A DNA stretch of 64,000 nt, taken from Bacteroidia bacterium. Lineage in GTDB: Bacteria; Bacteroidota; Bacteroidia; Flavobacteriales; Flavobacteriaceae. This document shows, in pieces, positions 8,881-17,969 of the stretch; within the stretch, counting starts at the first letter, position 1; each line of letters opens with the position of its first letter. The stretch covers positions 186,001-250,000 of the forward strand of contig JAUIDI010000004.1 of the NCBI GenBank assembly GCA_030428705.1, written 5' to 3'. The notes under the pieces are model-generated. The model was not told the DNA's origin, did no database searches, and worked only from the letters and a program-made list of their open reading frames with translations. The position numbers and the translations under genes are program-made.

Positions 8881-11800
8881 ATGAAGAAGAGAAATTACTT
8901 ATCAGCTACTTTACTTGTTGGGCTATTGTTTTGGTCTTGTGAACAACAACCCAAAACCTTGTTTACCAAACTGGATGTTTCGGACACCAAAATCAATTTT
9001 GCAAATAAGCTTACCGAAACGCATAAGTATAACTATTTTACGTATCCGTATATGTATCTCGGTGGAGGGGTCTCCACAGGTGATATCAACAACGATGGCC
9101 TTGAAGACATTTTCTTTGCGGGCAATATGGTCGCTAACAAATTATACTTGAACAAGGGGAACTTTGAATTTGAGGATATTACCGAAAGTGCTGGAGTAAA
9201 AGGCGACGATAGATGGTTTATGGGAACCACCTTTGTAGATATCAATCAAGATGGCTATTTGGATATTTACTGCTCGGTAAGCGGTAAAAACCCGCCCCAC
9301 AATAATGTATTATTTATCAACAACCAAGACAATACTTTCACCGAAAGGGCAGCAGAATATGGTATCGACCATGATGGTCATAGTATGCAATCGACTTTTT
9401 TCGATTATGATAAAGACGGTGACCTAGATCTCTATGTGACCAATTATCCGCCTACAAGCTTTATTGCACCAGTCGAGTATTATGCGTATATGTTAGAAAA
9501 CCATACCTTGGAAGATTCTGATAGATTATTCAGAAATGATAGCGGACATTTTACCGATGTGACCCAAGAAGCCGGGTTAAGTAATTTTGGTTTAAGTTTA
9601 GGTGTTGTCGCTTCCGACGTCAATAACGATGGCTACCCTGACATTTTTGTCTCCAATGATTTCAATGCGCCTGATTATTTGTTCATCAATAATCAGGATG
9701 GTACGTTTACCAACCAGATAAATACCAGTCTTCAACAAATTTCATTTTTTGGCATGGGAGCCGATATCGCCGATTTCAATAATGACGGTTATATGGATAT
9801 TTTTCAGTTGGACATGTCCGCTCCCGATCATTTTCGTTCAAAAGCCAACATGTCGGCCATGGATACCGAAGCCTTTTATAATTCGGTCAAGTACGGCCTA
9901 CACCATCAATACATGCAGAACTCATTGCAAATGAACAATGGCAACGAGCCCGGTGAATTGCCCTTATTTAGTAATGTTGCCCGATTGGCCGGGGTCGCCT
10001 CTACCGATTGGAGTTGGGCAGGCCTAATTTCCGATTTCGATAACGATGGCCTGAAAGACTTGTTCGTGACCAATGGTATACGCAGGGATGTCAACAATAA
10101 AGATTTCTATGCCGAACATCGGGCCTTTTTTGATAAAATGGAAAATGACCCCGAATATAAAGGCCAAGAAGAAAAGGTTGGTCTATTGAATTATCTCGAA
10201 AAATTGCCTTCCGAAAAATTGAGCAACTATATGTTCAAGAACAATGGCGACCTGACTTTCAGTAAAATGTCAAAAGAATGGGGATTGGACGAAAAAACCT
10301 TTTCTAATGGCGTGGCCTTTTCCGATTTAGACAATGACGGCGATCTCGATCTGGTCATTAATAATCTAGAAGATACCGCCAGTATCTATCGTAACAACGC
10401 CGAGGGTAAAAATTATCTGGCAGTCGACGTAAAAGGGAATAATAAAACACTGCCAGAAGGCACCAAGGTAACAATTTATTCGCCAAAGGGCATGCAATTA
10501 CAGGAGTACAATCTGGTTCGTGGTTACCTCTCTTCGGTAACGCCCCTACTTCACTTTGGATTGGATGAAGATCAGCAAATCGACAGCCTATTGGTTGCTT
10601 GGTCCAACGGACGGACCACCAAACTTACCAACGTTGCGGCTAACCAAAAGCTAGCTATCACCTATAACGAAGCCGATTCTTACCAGACCCCTTTACCCAG
10701 AGCGGTAGCCTCAAGTCAAAAAAAGTTCGAAACGGTGAACATGTCCAATCCTTTTAAACATCAAGAAAACGATTATCCCGATTTCAAACAAGAAGTATTG
10801 TTGCCCCATAGAACCTCTACCTTCGGCCCTGCCTTAGCTACGGGAGATCTGAACGGCGATGGCACCGAAGACTTTATCGTAGGAGGTGCGGTAGGTCAAG
10901 CTCCCGAAGTATACATACAGGATGGTGAAGGCAATTTCGAACAGTTGGTAATACCCGAACTGGCAGAAGAGAAATATCATGAAGACTTAGGAGTTTTAAT
11001 CTTTGACCCGGACAACGATGGAGATCAGGATTTTATTATTGTGAGCGGTGGTAACGAGTTCAAACCCGGTTCTTTGGGTTATGAAGACCGGTACTATGAA
11101 AATATCGGGCATAACAGTTTTCAACGAAAGAGGGGTGTATTCCCACCCTATATTAGAAATAGCGGTCTGGACATTTCGGCTTCCGACTATGATCACGATG
11201 GTGATCTGGACTTATTTTTAGGTGGACGCCTCGAACCACAAAAATATCCCTATCCCGTCAATTCTTATTTGATGGAAACCAGCACTGGAACCACAGGGGC
11301 CAAATTTATGGACGTTACGGACGAAAAGTTGCCCGAATTGAAAGAATTAGGATTGGTAACGGCATCCGTTTGGGTAGACTTTGACAGTGATGGTTGGGAC
11401 GATCTTGTCGTCGTAGGTGAATGGATGCCCATTAAATTTTTTAAGAACAATCACGGAACGTTCGAAGACGTGTCCGATAAAATGCTAAGCGGCAATACGC
11501 GCGGTTGGTGGTTTGCCATTGAAAAGGGAGATTTTGATAACGATGGCGACCAAGATCTTGTCCTTGGCAATTTGGGCAAAAATTACAAATACCAAGCCAG
11601 CGAAGAGGGACCGTTCAAAGTCTACCTCAATGATTTTGATGGCAATGAAAGTTCCGATATCGTATTGAGCTATAAAAAAGGAGATACCGAGTTTCCGGTT
11701 CGTGGACGTCAATGCTCTTCACAGCAAATGCCTGCAATCAAATCAAAGTTCAAGGATTACAACTCTTTTGCCAGTGCCAATCTAAATCAGATTTATACGA

Positions 11801-12204
11801 CTAAACTTTTGGACGAATCCTTAAGTTATGAGATTACTTCGTTTGAAAGTATTTATCTCGAGAACGACAATGGAACGTTTAAGAAACGCGTTTTACCCCA
11901 GTTGGCCCAACTTTCGGGTATCAACCAATTTGTCGTCGATGATTTCAATTCAGATGGCAATCTCGATGTGGTCTTGGGAGGAAATCTTTATAACGCCGAA
12001 GTTGAAACACCAAGGGGAGATGCCAGTTTTGGGCTTTATCTACAGGGTAATGGTAAGGGTAATTTCGAGGCCAAGACCATGATGGAATCAGGGCTTAAAA
12101 TCGTTGGTGACGTTCGAGGCATGGAAGAGATAATAGTTAAAGGCAAAAAACATCTTTTGATTGCCAAAAACGATGATTTTATGCAATTGGTAAGGGTAAA
12201 CTAA
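8881..12204 (+). CDS. VCBS/FG-GAP repeat lipoprotein with ASPIC/UnbV domain
   Basis: A large surface lipoprotein of about 1107 residues. I prefer the ATG at 8881 to the one at 8872 because MKKRN gives a normal n-region before the lipobox LLFWSC (Cys20). The protein is a series of FG-GAP/VCBS calcium-binding blades, seen as repeated acidic loops such as DINNDGLEDIFF, DYDKDGDLDLYV, DFDNDGLKDLFV, DLNGDGTEDFIV and DYDHDGDLDLFL. Around residues 515-610 is an ASPIC/UnbV domain (LPEGTKVTIYSPKG, HFGLDEDQQIDSLLVAWSNG). Such proteins often follow SusC/SusD pairs in this phylum. An adhesion or ligand-presentation role is usually assumed, but the function is not known. It shares direction and a short gap with susD and with the multihaem cytochrome downstream. 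Confidence 0.9.
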   Translation: MKKRNYLSATLLVGLLFWSCEQQPKTLFTKLDVSDTKINFANKLTETHKYNYFTYPYMYLGGGVSTGDINNDGLEDIFFAGNMVANKLYLNKGNFEFEDITESAGVKGDDRWFMGTTFVDINQDGYLDIYCSVSGKNPPHNNVLFINNQDNTFTERAAEYGIDHDGHSMQSTFFDYDKDGDLDLYVTNYPPTSFIAPVEYYAYMLENHTLEDSDRLFRNDSGHFTDVTQEAGLSNFGLSLGVVASDVNNDGYPDIFVSNDFNAPDYLFINNQDGTFTNQINTSLQQISFFGMGADIADFNNDGYMDIFQLDMSAPDHFRSKANMSAMDTEAFYNSVKYGLHHQYMQNSLQMNNGNEPGELPLFSNVARLAGVASTDWSWAGLISDFDNDGLKDLFVTNGIRRDVNNKDFYAEHRAFFDKMENDPEYKGQEEKVGLLNYLEKLPSEKLSNYMFKNNGDLTFSKMSKEWGLDEKTFSNGVAFSDLDNDGDLDLVINNLEDTASIYRNNAEGKNYLAVDVKGNNKTLPEGTKVTIYSPKGMQLQEYNLVRGYLSSVTPLLHFGLDEDQQIDSLLVAWSNGRTTKLTNVAANQKLAITYNEADSYQTPLPRAVASSQKKFETVNMSNPFKHQENDYPDFKQEVLLPHRTSTFGPALATGDLNGDGTEDFIVGGAVGQAPEVYIQDGEGNFEQLVIPELAEEKYHEDLGVLIFDPDNDGDQDFIIVSGGNEFKPGSLGYEDRYYENIGHNSFQRKRGVFPPYIRNSGLDISASDYDHDGDLDLFLGGRLEPQKYPYPVNSYLMETSTGTTGAKFMDVTDEKLPELKELGLVTASVWVDFDSDGWDDLVVVGEWMPIKFFKNNHGTFEDVSDKMLSGNTRGWWFAIEKGDFDNDGDQDLVLGNLGKNYKYQASEEGPFKVYLNDFDGNESSDIVLSYKKGDTEFPVRGRQCSSQQMPAIKSKFKDYNSFASANLNQIYTTKLLDESLSYEITSFESIYLENDNGTFKKRVLPQLAQLSGINQFVVDDFNSDGNLDVVLGGNLYNAEVETPRGDASFGLYLQGNGKGNFEAKTMMESGLKIVGDVRGMEEIIVKGKKHLLIAKNDDFMQLVRVN

Positions 12205-12262
12205 GCTCCTTTTTACCGATTTAATTCTATACGTGTCTTGCCATAGGAAATTCTTTGTGCGT

Positions 12263-13525
12263 ATGTCAGTACTAAACAAGAGATTCTTTTTAAATGGTGG
12301 ACTTATATTGATGGCTATAGGTGTTACAACCTTTGTTTACCATTGTAAAAACCCAAAAATAGAATCCGAATACTACAGTCCAAAAGTATTGGCTACCCAT
12401 TATAATGGAGAAAATTATGCTGGCTCCGAAACCTGTATGGAATGTCATGCAAATATCTATTCCGACCATTTAAAAACGGCACACCATAAAACCTCGGCAC
12501 CAGCGAGCGAAAAAAACCTCTTGGGCAGCTTCGAGCCTGGTTCCAATATCTTAGATCTTGAATATGTCAAATTTACGATGGAACGTCAATTAGACTCGTT
12601 CTATCAACATACCGAATACAAGAATAGGCTTAAAACGACTCCGCCATCTTCTTTTGATGTCGTTATTGGTTCGGGTGTTAGAGGGCAATCGTATCTTACA
12701 TGGCAAGGTGATAAACTGTTCCAGCTACAAAGTTCTTTTCATAAACCGGCAAATAGTTGGGTTAATAGCCCAGGGTTCCCTACACATGCCATTGAAAGGC
12801 CCGTTAGGGATGGGTGCATCAAATGCCATGTTACTTTTGCCAAAAACAAAAATATAGGTGAAGGAAACCAGTATAACAAAGACCAGATCATCTATGGAAT
12901 AGACTGCGAAAGATGCCATCGCCCAGCAGCAAAACACGTGGCCTATCAAAGAAAAAAACCGGAAGCCAAAGAAGCTAAATTCATGTTGAAGATAGATTCA
13001 CTTTCTCGACAAAAGCGACTCGATGTCTGTGCCCAATGCCATTCAGGTCCACAAGACAATCAATTGAAGGGGCTTCCCTTCTCTTTTCTGACCGGTGAAA
13101 ATTTAGATGAATATTCCCAAAACAGTTCCCCGATCAATCCATCCGGACAACTTGACGTACATGGCAATCAATATGGTCTCCTTACCAGTAGCGAATGTTT
13201 TAAACAGACCTCGACCATGGATTGTACCACATGCCACGACCCCCACAAGAATCAAAGAGGAAATATCGCTTATTTCAATCAAAAATGTATGGAATGCCAT
13301 TCAGAGGATGTGGCGACCTGTTCCGCGGAAACCCTGCAAACCGAATCAATGGGCAACGATTGTATTGCCTGTCATATGCCTAAAATGCGATCAAAATCGA
13401 TTTTGGTCAAATTAAATCAAAAAGACAGTATCGAATCGTCTTTTAAAATACGTACCCATCTTATAAAAATATATGATGAAAAAGATTGGTCGAATAACCG
13501 ATCTAACGAACCTGAAGCACAATAG
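12263..13525 (+). CDS. Seven-haem c-type cytochrome
   Basis: A 420-residue exported cytochrome. Seven CxxCH haem-attachment motifs begin at residues 58 (CMECH), 185 (CIKCH), 215 (CERCH), 256 (CAQCH), 321 (CTTCH), 342 (CMECH) and 367 (CIACH). An N-terminal hydrophobic segment at about 9-26 ends in YHC, so it is either an anchored or an atypically lipidated protein. The reading frame is open from a GTG at 12233, but the ATG at 12263 places the hydrophobic segment properly and is preferred. The general layout recalls cytochrome c554/NrfA-like multihaem proteins, but I cannot assign a reaction. It follows the VCBS gene in the same direction, and its 3' end overlaps the convergent monohaem cytochrome gene by 23 bp. 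Electron transfer in the periplasm or at the outer membrane is the safe statement. Confidence 0.88.
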   Translation: MSVLNKRFFLNGGLILMAIGVTTFVYHCKNPKIESEYYSPKVLATHYNGENYAGSETCMECHANIYSDHLKTAHHKTSAPASEKNLLGSFEPGSNILDLEYVKFTMERQLDSFYQHTEYKNRLKTTPPSSFDVVIGSGVRGQSYLTWQGDKLFQLQSSFHKPANSWVNSPGFPTHAIERPVRDGCIKCHVTFAKNKNIGEGNQYNKDQIIYGIDCERCHRPAAKHVAYQRKKPEAKEAKFMLKIDSLSRQKRLDVCAQCHSGPQDNQLKGLPFSFLTGENLDEYSQNSSPINPSGQLDVHGNQYGLLTSSECFKQTSTMDCTTCHDPHKNQRGNIAYFNQKCMECHSEDVATCSAETLQTESMGNDCIACHMPKMRSKSILVKLNQKDSIESSFKIRTHLIKIYDEKDWSNNRSNEPEAQ

Positions 13526-14213
13526 CATCATTTCCTTTCCTGAAACTCCCCGAAACATTTTCAAGTCCATGATCGATATACTGTGCCTTGAGCACATATA
13601 CTCCTTTTCCTTCAGTATTCTCAGGGGTTTTAAAAACACCTTCTATCCCCGAAACATAATTGAAATCGAATCTTGAACTATTTTTCAAAATCCAGTTTAG
13701 CACCTTTTTTACTTCATCCGATTTTAGATTTGGCTGTGCCGGCATTATTTGGTCTCCCCAGGTTCCTGTAGTGCCATTGGCTACTTTCTGTGCCAGATAT
13801 TCCAAGGCATCTGTCTGATTGCCATAGCGATCCGCAATCTGCGAAAAGGATGGGCCTATTAACTTGTCCTTGGCGCTGTGGCAGGTAAAGCAGTTCGACA
13901 ATCCCATCCATGAAAGCACATCTAAATCAATCGACTCATCATCATGTAAATATTTTGTAACCTGAGAAGAATCTGGCAGGTATTGAACGGTAAGCACAAC
14001 TTCATTGGCAATTATCTCGTCGTATTCCGAATTCCCATCCTCGTTATCGGTTACGGCAATTCGGAATGGAATCCATTCATTCCATGAAAATTGGGTATTC
14101 TCTTGCGGAGCTACAATCTTTACGACAGGTGCCTCGTTTTCTTGGTACGGAGTCAATGCGGCAAGAAGGGCGAGTCCTAAAAAGGAGATAAAAATTGATA
14201 GCTTATACCGCAT
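13503..14213 (-). CDS. Monohaem class I-type cytochrome c with N-terminal beta domain
   Basis: A 236-residue exported protein with a Sec signal peptide at 1-20. Residues about 28-90 (VVKIVAPQENTQF, IPFRIAVTDNEDG) look like an Ig/PKD-type beta domain of the kind found beside cytochrome domains in Bacteroidota sugar-related proteins. Residues about 100-175 are a cytochrome c domain with CFTCH at 108-112 and a likely axial methionine in DQIMPAQPNL. A C-terminal beta tail (VFKTPENTEGKGVYVLKAQY) follows. The gene is 11 bp upstream of the flavin oxidoreductase start in coordinates but lies downstream of it in transcription, so the two probably form an operon and may exchange electrons. Confidence 0.85.
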   Translation of the reverse strand: MRYKLSIFISFLGLALLAALTPYQENEAPVVKIVAPQENTQFSWNEWIPFRIAVTDNEDGNSEYDEIIANEVVLTVQYLPDSSQVTKYLHDDESIDLDVLSWMGLSNCFTCHSAKDKLIGPSFSQIADRYGNQTDALEYLAQKVANGTTGTWGDQIMPAQPNLKSDEVKKVLNWILKNSSRFDFNYVSGIEGVFKTPENTEGKGVYVLKAQYIDHGLENVSGSFRKGNDAIVLQVR

Positions 14214-14224
14214 TTCCTAAAAAA

Positions 14225-15691
14225 TCAGGCTTCATCGATTTCCTTTGCTACCCTATTGGCTGATCGTGTCGCAGCCTCGGTTCCCCAGTTCAGGTTATCG
14301 GCATACGCACCGGCAAAATGAATACGACCCTCGGCTTTTATAAGTACAGGCCAGAATTTTTTTAATTCCCCAATAGGGAAAGCCAATCGCTCACAGGTCG
14401 GTGCATACTTTTGCTTCGTCCAATCCCTTCCAAGGGCTTGTTCTATCGTATCCTTTTTACCGGGATACACCTCTCGAAAAGCCGCAAGCGCCCTTTGCGG
14501 GGAAATACCCCCTGGACCCGTTCCCAAAATAATAACGCGATGGGTGTCGACTTCATCCGCCGAGCGCCAAACATCCCAAAGATCCGGATGTCCAAAATCC
14601 ATATTGATGGTCTCAAAACCATCTTCGCGCCAAAATTCGGAACCCGCCTGAAAAACAAAACGTTGGTACGAATCATAAGCTATATTATCAAGGGCATAGC
14701 GCTTTTCGACGGAAATCTCAGGGGTAACGGGAATCTTTTTAAAGGCCGGGGGAGGGATACAATTCACGTAATAATCAGCTTCTATGGTTTTCGTTTCTGC
14801 ATGGTTGGCGTAGGTGACTTTTACCGTATCCGTCCCATTGTTAATGGAAGTAATTTGGTGGTTTAACCATACCCTTGGGCCCAATCGCTTTGCAAAGGCA
14901 TTCGGAAGCATTTGGTTACCATCCTTTAAATGGTAGACGTCTAAAGGATAATTAGCCACTCCCCTCATTTTTAAAATAGCGGAATACCAAAGGCCGTACA
15001 AAGCTGATGAGTTTTTACCCCCCAATAGTTCCAGAGCTCTTGGCGATGCCCCTTCTTTTTTATAGATTTCGGCCATAGGCATGTCATCGTAATGATCATA
15101 ACCTACGCCAAAAGGCTGGTATTCATCCTTAAATTTTTCAAGATAAGGTTCAATGTACAACGACTTCAATTCGCCCCATGGATGAACGGCCAAAAAATCG
15201 ATTTCCCTTTGATTGAACCCCATACCCTTCAATACCGATGTATCATGCAGCATTTCTTGGGAATAAAAGGTACCGTTAATATTTCGGAGCAATTTTTTTC
15301 GACGATCGTACGGAAGGGCCGTGAGGTCGAATTCATCGATATAGTTCCAGTAAAGCTCGTAACCCGGTTTGGTAATATGTTCCTGGCCGCCATCACCATA
15401 AAGCCCATCGGAAAGCCCGTCATGAACCGTAAAAACATGACCACCATGCCTGCCAGAAGCTTCAAGCACAGTAACATCATGCCCAAGTTTCATAAGCTCG
15501 TATGCCGTACAGAGACCGCCTATGCCCGCTCCGCCGACCACAACTCTTTTTGGGTTGGCGGCTTTCTTGATTCTAAGGGGTTCGGTCTTTCCTTTCAACT
15601 GTTCAATGGGTTGCGCCATATTGAGCAAGGGAATACTTGCCCCTGCACGAAGGGTGTTCTTGATAAATGCTCTTCTTTTGTTTTCTTCCAT
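14225..15691 (-). CDS. Tat-exported FAD-dependent amine oxidase-like oxidoreductase
   Basis: A 488-residue flavoprotein. The N-terminus KRRAFIKNTLRAGASIPLL carries a twin-arginine motif and a weakly hydrophobic stretch, so export of a folded, FAD-loaded enzyme is expected. The FAD-binding Rossmann fold starts at residue about 49 (VVVGGAGIGGLCTAYELMKL then VLEASGRHGGH), matching the flavin amine oxidase/NAD(P)-binding Rossmann-like superfamily, and the C-terminal FAD motif is GRIHFAGAYADNLNWGTEAA. The substrate is unknown; amine oxidases, phytoene desaturase-like enzymes and protoporphyrinogen oxidase share the fold. The cytochrome gene immediately downstream in the same operon is an obvious electron acceptor candidate. 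Confidence 0.85.
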   Translation of the reverse strand: MEENKRRAFIKNTLRAGASIPLLNMAQPIEQLKGKTEPLRIKKAANPKRVVVGGAGIGGLCTAYELMKLGHDVTVLEASGRHGGHVFTVHDGLSDGLYGDGGQEHITKPGYELYWNYIDEFDLTALPYDRRKKLLRNINGTFYSQEMLHDTSVLKGMGFNQREIDFLAVHPWGELKSLYIEPYLEKFKDEYQPFGVGYDHYDDMPMAEIYKKEGASPRALELLGGKNSSALYGLWYSAILKMRGVANYPLDVYHLKDGNQMLPNAFAKRLGPRVWLNHQITSINNGTDTVKVTYANHAETKTIEADYYVNCIPPPAFKKIPVTPEISVEKRYALDNIAYDSYQRFVFQAGSEFWREDGFETINMDFGHPDLWDVWRSADEVDTHRVIILGTGPGGISPQRALAAFREVYPGKKDTIEQALGRDWTKQKYAPTCERLAFPIGELKKFWPVLIKAEGRIHFAGAYADNLNWGTEAATRSANRVAKEIDEA

Positions 15692-15786
15692 GGTCTTAGC
15701 GATATACTTTCTTAAATTTAAACAATTAAGCCCATGTTTTGTAATCGGTGGAAGCTAAAAGATGGCAGAGCCGATGTTTAGGATAT

Positions 15787-16761
15787 TTAAACCTCCCTTC
15801 CCATCAGCCCCTCTCCGAAGTTTCGAAGTACTTCCTTTTTATCTTTTGAAATATCAAGAGCGTCCAAAACGGCAAAAGCATTATGGGAATAGGCTAAAAT
15901 TGCCTTTTTGATGAGCTCCTCTGAACCACTCTCTAAAAAAATCTCTTTGATGGTTTCGATTTTTGCAGAAGGGTCTTCAGGATGTATCGAATACATATCC
16001 AGTAGTTCCTTTTTTTGCCGGGCCGACCCTACCTCCAATACATTGAGATACAAAAAGGTTTTTTTATTCGCTATAATATCCCCGCCCACTTGTTTTCCAA
16101 AAGTCTCGGGTTCACCGAAAGCATCTAGATAATCGTCTTGTAATTGAAATGCGATACCAAGGTTTCGGCCAAATTCATAGATGTTATGTTGCTCTTGTTC
16201 GCAAGCACCCGCAATAATTCCGCCCATCTGTAATGCTGCGGCCACCAATACGGCGGTTTTATATTCGATCATCTTCAGGTATTCGGGTTTGGTTACATCG
16301 TCGCGGGTCTCAAAATCGATGTCGTACTGTTGCCCTTCACAAACTTGTAGTGCCGTCTTACTGAACAATTGCGCCAATTCACGAAAAGTATCCCCTTTAT
16401 AACTCTCGAACAAGCGATAGGCATAGATGAGCATAGCATCGCCCGAAAGAATTCCGGTATTGACATCCCATTTTTCATGTACGGTCACTTTTCCCCTACG
16501 CAACGGGGCACTGTCCATAATATCGTCATGCACCAGCGAAAAATTGTGAAATACCTCGACCGCCAAGGCTGCATCCATGGCCTCTTTGTAATCATTCCCA
16601 AAAATATCCGTGGACATCAAGGTTAGTACGGGCCGTAACCGTTTTCCTCCCAAACCCAAAATATAGGTCATGGGGGCATAAAGGTTTTTTGGTTCCTTGG
16701 TCTTTATCCTCGATTCAAGATGGGCAATGAAGGCCGATCGATATTCTTCTATGGAAAGCAT
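15787..16761 (-). CDS. Polyprenyl diphosphate synthase
   Basis: A 324-residue class I trans-isoprenyl diphosphate synthase, which condenses isopentenyl diphosphate with an allylic diphosphate for quinone, carotenoid or carrier-lipid synthesis. Both aspartate-rich Mg-binding motifs are intact: the first is LVHDDIMDSAPLRRGK at about 79-94 and the second is QLQDDYLDAFG at about 212-222. GGKRLRPVL at about 34-42 is the conserved substrate-binding strand. Chain length cannot be read safely. It is a single gene reading away from the ECF sigma factor gene. The start ATG at 16761 is supported by a -7 box 15 bp upstream. Confidence 0.93.
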   Translation of the reverse strand: MLSIEEYRSAFIAHLESRIKTKEPKNLYAPMTYILGLGGKRLRPVLTLMSTDIFGNDYKEAMDAALAVEVFHNFSLVHDDIMDSAPLRRGKVTVHEKWDVNTGILSGDAMLIYAYRLFESYKGDTFRELAQLFSKTALQVCEGQQYDIDFETRDDVTKPEYLKMIEYKTAVLVAAALQMGGIIAGACEQEQHNIYEFGRNLGIAFQLQDDYLDAFGEPETFGKQVGGDIIANKKTFLYLNVLEVGSARQKKELLDMYSIHPEDPSAKIETIKEIFLESGSEELIKKAILAYSHNAFAVLDALDISKDKKEVLRNFGEGLMGREV

Positions 16762-16775
16762 GCATGAATTTTACC

Positions 16776-16783
16776 CAAAAATA
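16776..16783 (-). promoter_or_regulatory. Candidate -7 box of the polyprenyl synthase gene
   Basis: TATTTTTG on the minus strand fits TAnnTTTG exactly and leaves a 14-nt leader before the ATG. A TTG lies only 12 bp further upstream, closer than the usual -33 spacing, so the -33 element is unclear. Confidence 0.35.
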
Positions 16784-16919
16784 CATCCATTTTAACAAAT
16801 GGCATTTATGGCTTTTTCCCTATTAAATGAAACAATCTTAAAAATAAATCGTCTCACAATGCAATAGCCTTGAAAAGTTTCGTCTATATAATTGAATTAC
16901 CGACACAAATAGCCTTTAA

Positions 16920-17462
16920 ATGGTTTCTGAAGAGGAAAACTACTTAAAACTAAACACCTTTTTTAAAGAAGAATACAATTCTTTGAAAGGTTATGTGCGG
17001 TCTAGAATCGACAATACGGTCGATCGAGATGCCGAGGATATCGTTCAAGAAGTAGCCCTCAAATTGTTCTCGAGAGCGGACAGCTTATCGCCCATCGATA
17101 ACATTGCCGGGTTTGTCTATAATTCCGTCCGTAATAAGATTATCGACCTGATGCGAAAGAAAAGGAAGGAAACGAGCCTCGAAGAAGATATGGAAAAACG
17201 CCTGTTCGAATTTACCGAATTGTTATATGGAAAAACGGACAATGGTTATTCCGAGGAAATGAAAGAGGAGCTCAAAAAAGCCATCGGCAAGCTGAAGCCC
17301 ATGCACAGGGAAATTATCATTGCAATAGATTTCGAAGGCTATACCTACAGGGAATTGTCGAAGGAAATGCAGGTTCCACCGGGGACATTGATGTCCAGGC
17401 GGCATCGTGCCCTATCACTATTGCTTAAAGAACTAGAAAATAAAAAACAAATTATAAACTAA
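16920..17462 (+). CDS. ECF-type RNA polymerase sigma factor
   Basis: A 180-residue sigma-70 family factor of the extracytoplasmic-function group. Region 2 is at about 18-85 (DAEDIVQEVALKLF, NIAGFVYNSVRNKIIDLMRK) and region 4 at about 118-170 (LKPMHREIIIAIDFEGYTYRE, MQVPPGTLMSRRHRALSLL), which contains the -35-recognising helix-turn-helix. No zinc-finger anti-sigma factor follows. Instead a small membrane protein starts 11 bp downstream, and it may serve as an unconventional partner. TetR and efflux genes lie just beyond on the same strand. Confidence 0.9.
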   Translation: MVSEEENYLKLNTFFKEEYNSLKGYVRSRIDNTVDRDAEDIVQEVALKLFSRADSLSPIDNIAGFVYNSVRNKIIDLMRKKRKETSLEEDMEKRLFEFTELLYGKTDNGYSEEMKEELKKAIGKLKPMHREIIIAIDFEGYTYRELSKEMQVPPGTLMSRRHRALSLLLKELENKKQIIN

Positions 17463-17473
17463 ATTTTAGAAAT

Positions 17474-17881
17474 ATGGAAGAGTATATGGAACATCGGGTC
17501 AAAAGCAAGGCGGAAAAATTTTTTCGCGGGTTCTTCAAAGTATTGTTCATAATCATCGCCGCAATCCTATTCATATTATTATTCGGTTATGGATTCATGT
17601 TGCTATGGAATTGGCTCATGCCGGATGTCTTTGGATTGCCCGTACTATCGTACTGGAAAGCAGTCGGAATCCTTGTTATGGCCAAAATACTTTTTGGAAG
17701 TTTTGATGGAATGGATTCCAAAAAAGGGCCAAAAACAAAACATAGACATTTTAAGGAGAAAATGCGTGGCAACTGTCGAAACGACTTTTCGAAATGGAAA
17801 TTCTACGATGAATTCTGGAAAGAAGAAGGGGAAAATGCCTTCAATGCCTTTGTGGAACGAAGGCAACAAGAGAAAAAATGA
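17474..17881 (+). CDS. Small membrane protein partnered with the ECF sigma factor
   Basis: A 135-residue protein I do not recognise as a named family. A basic N-terminus is followed by two hydrophobic segments at about 20-45 (VLFIIIAAILFILLFGYGFMLLW) and 55-72 (YWKAVGILVMAKILFGSF), then a hydrophilic, charged tail (HRHFKEKMRG, FVERRQQEKK) that contains no zinc-binding HxxxCxxC motif. It begins 11 bp after the sigma factor stop, so the pair is surely co-transcribed. A role as membrane-bound modulator of the sigma factor is a context-based guess. Confidence 0.75.
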   Translation: MEEYMEHRVKSKAEKFFRGFFKVLFIIIAAILFILLFGYGFMLLWNWLMPDVFGLPVLSYWKAVGILVMAKILFGSFDGMDSKKGPKTKHRHFKEKMRGNCRNDFSKWKFYDEFWKEEGENAFNAFVERRQQEKK

Positions 17882-17953
17882 TTTTTATAATGACGATATG
17901 TTAAATAATCGTAAAACTTTGGAAACTATTTAGGTTTTTAAAGTTTCCTGATT

Positions 17954-17961
17954 TACTTTTG
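17954..17961 (+). promoter_or_regulatory. Candidate -7 box of the TetR-efflux operon
   Basis: TACTTTTG fits TAnnTTTG exactly and ends 8 nt before the ATG at 17970, implying an almost leaderless transcript. No -33 TTG is found at normal spacing. Confidence 0.35.
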
Positions 17962-17969
17962 TCGCCCTT

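Noticed and set aside
14411-14866. 151-residue plus-strand open frame inside the flavin oxidoreductase gene
   Set aside because: It is a mirror of a well-supported coding sequence and has no domain or promoter support.
15092-15715. 207-residue plus-strand open frame antisense to the flavin oxidoreductase
   Set aside because: The minus-strand frame has clear FAD-binding motifs and a Tat signal; the antisense frame has no recognisable domain.
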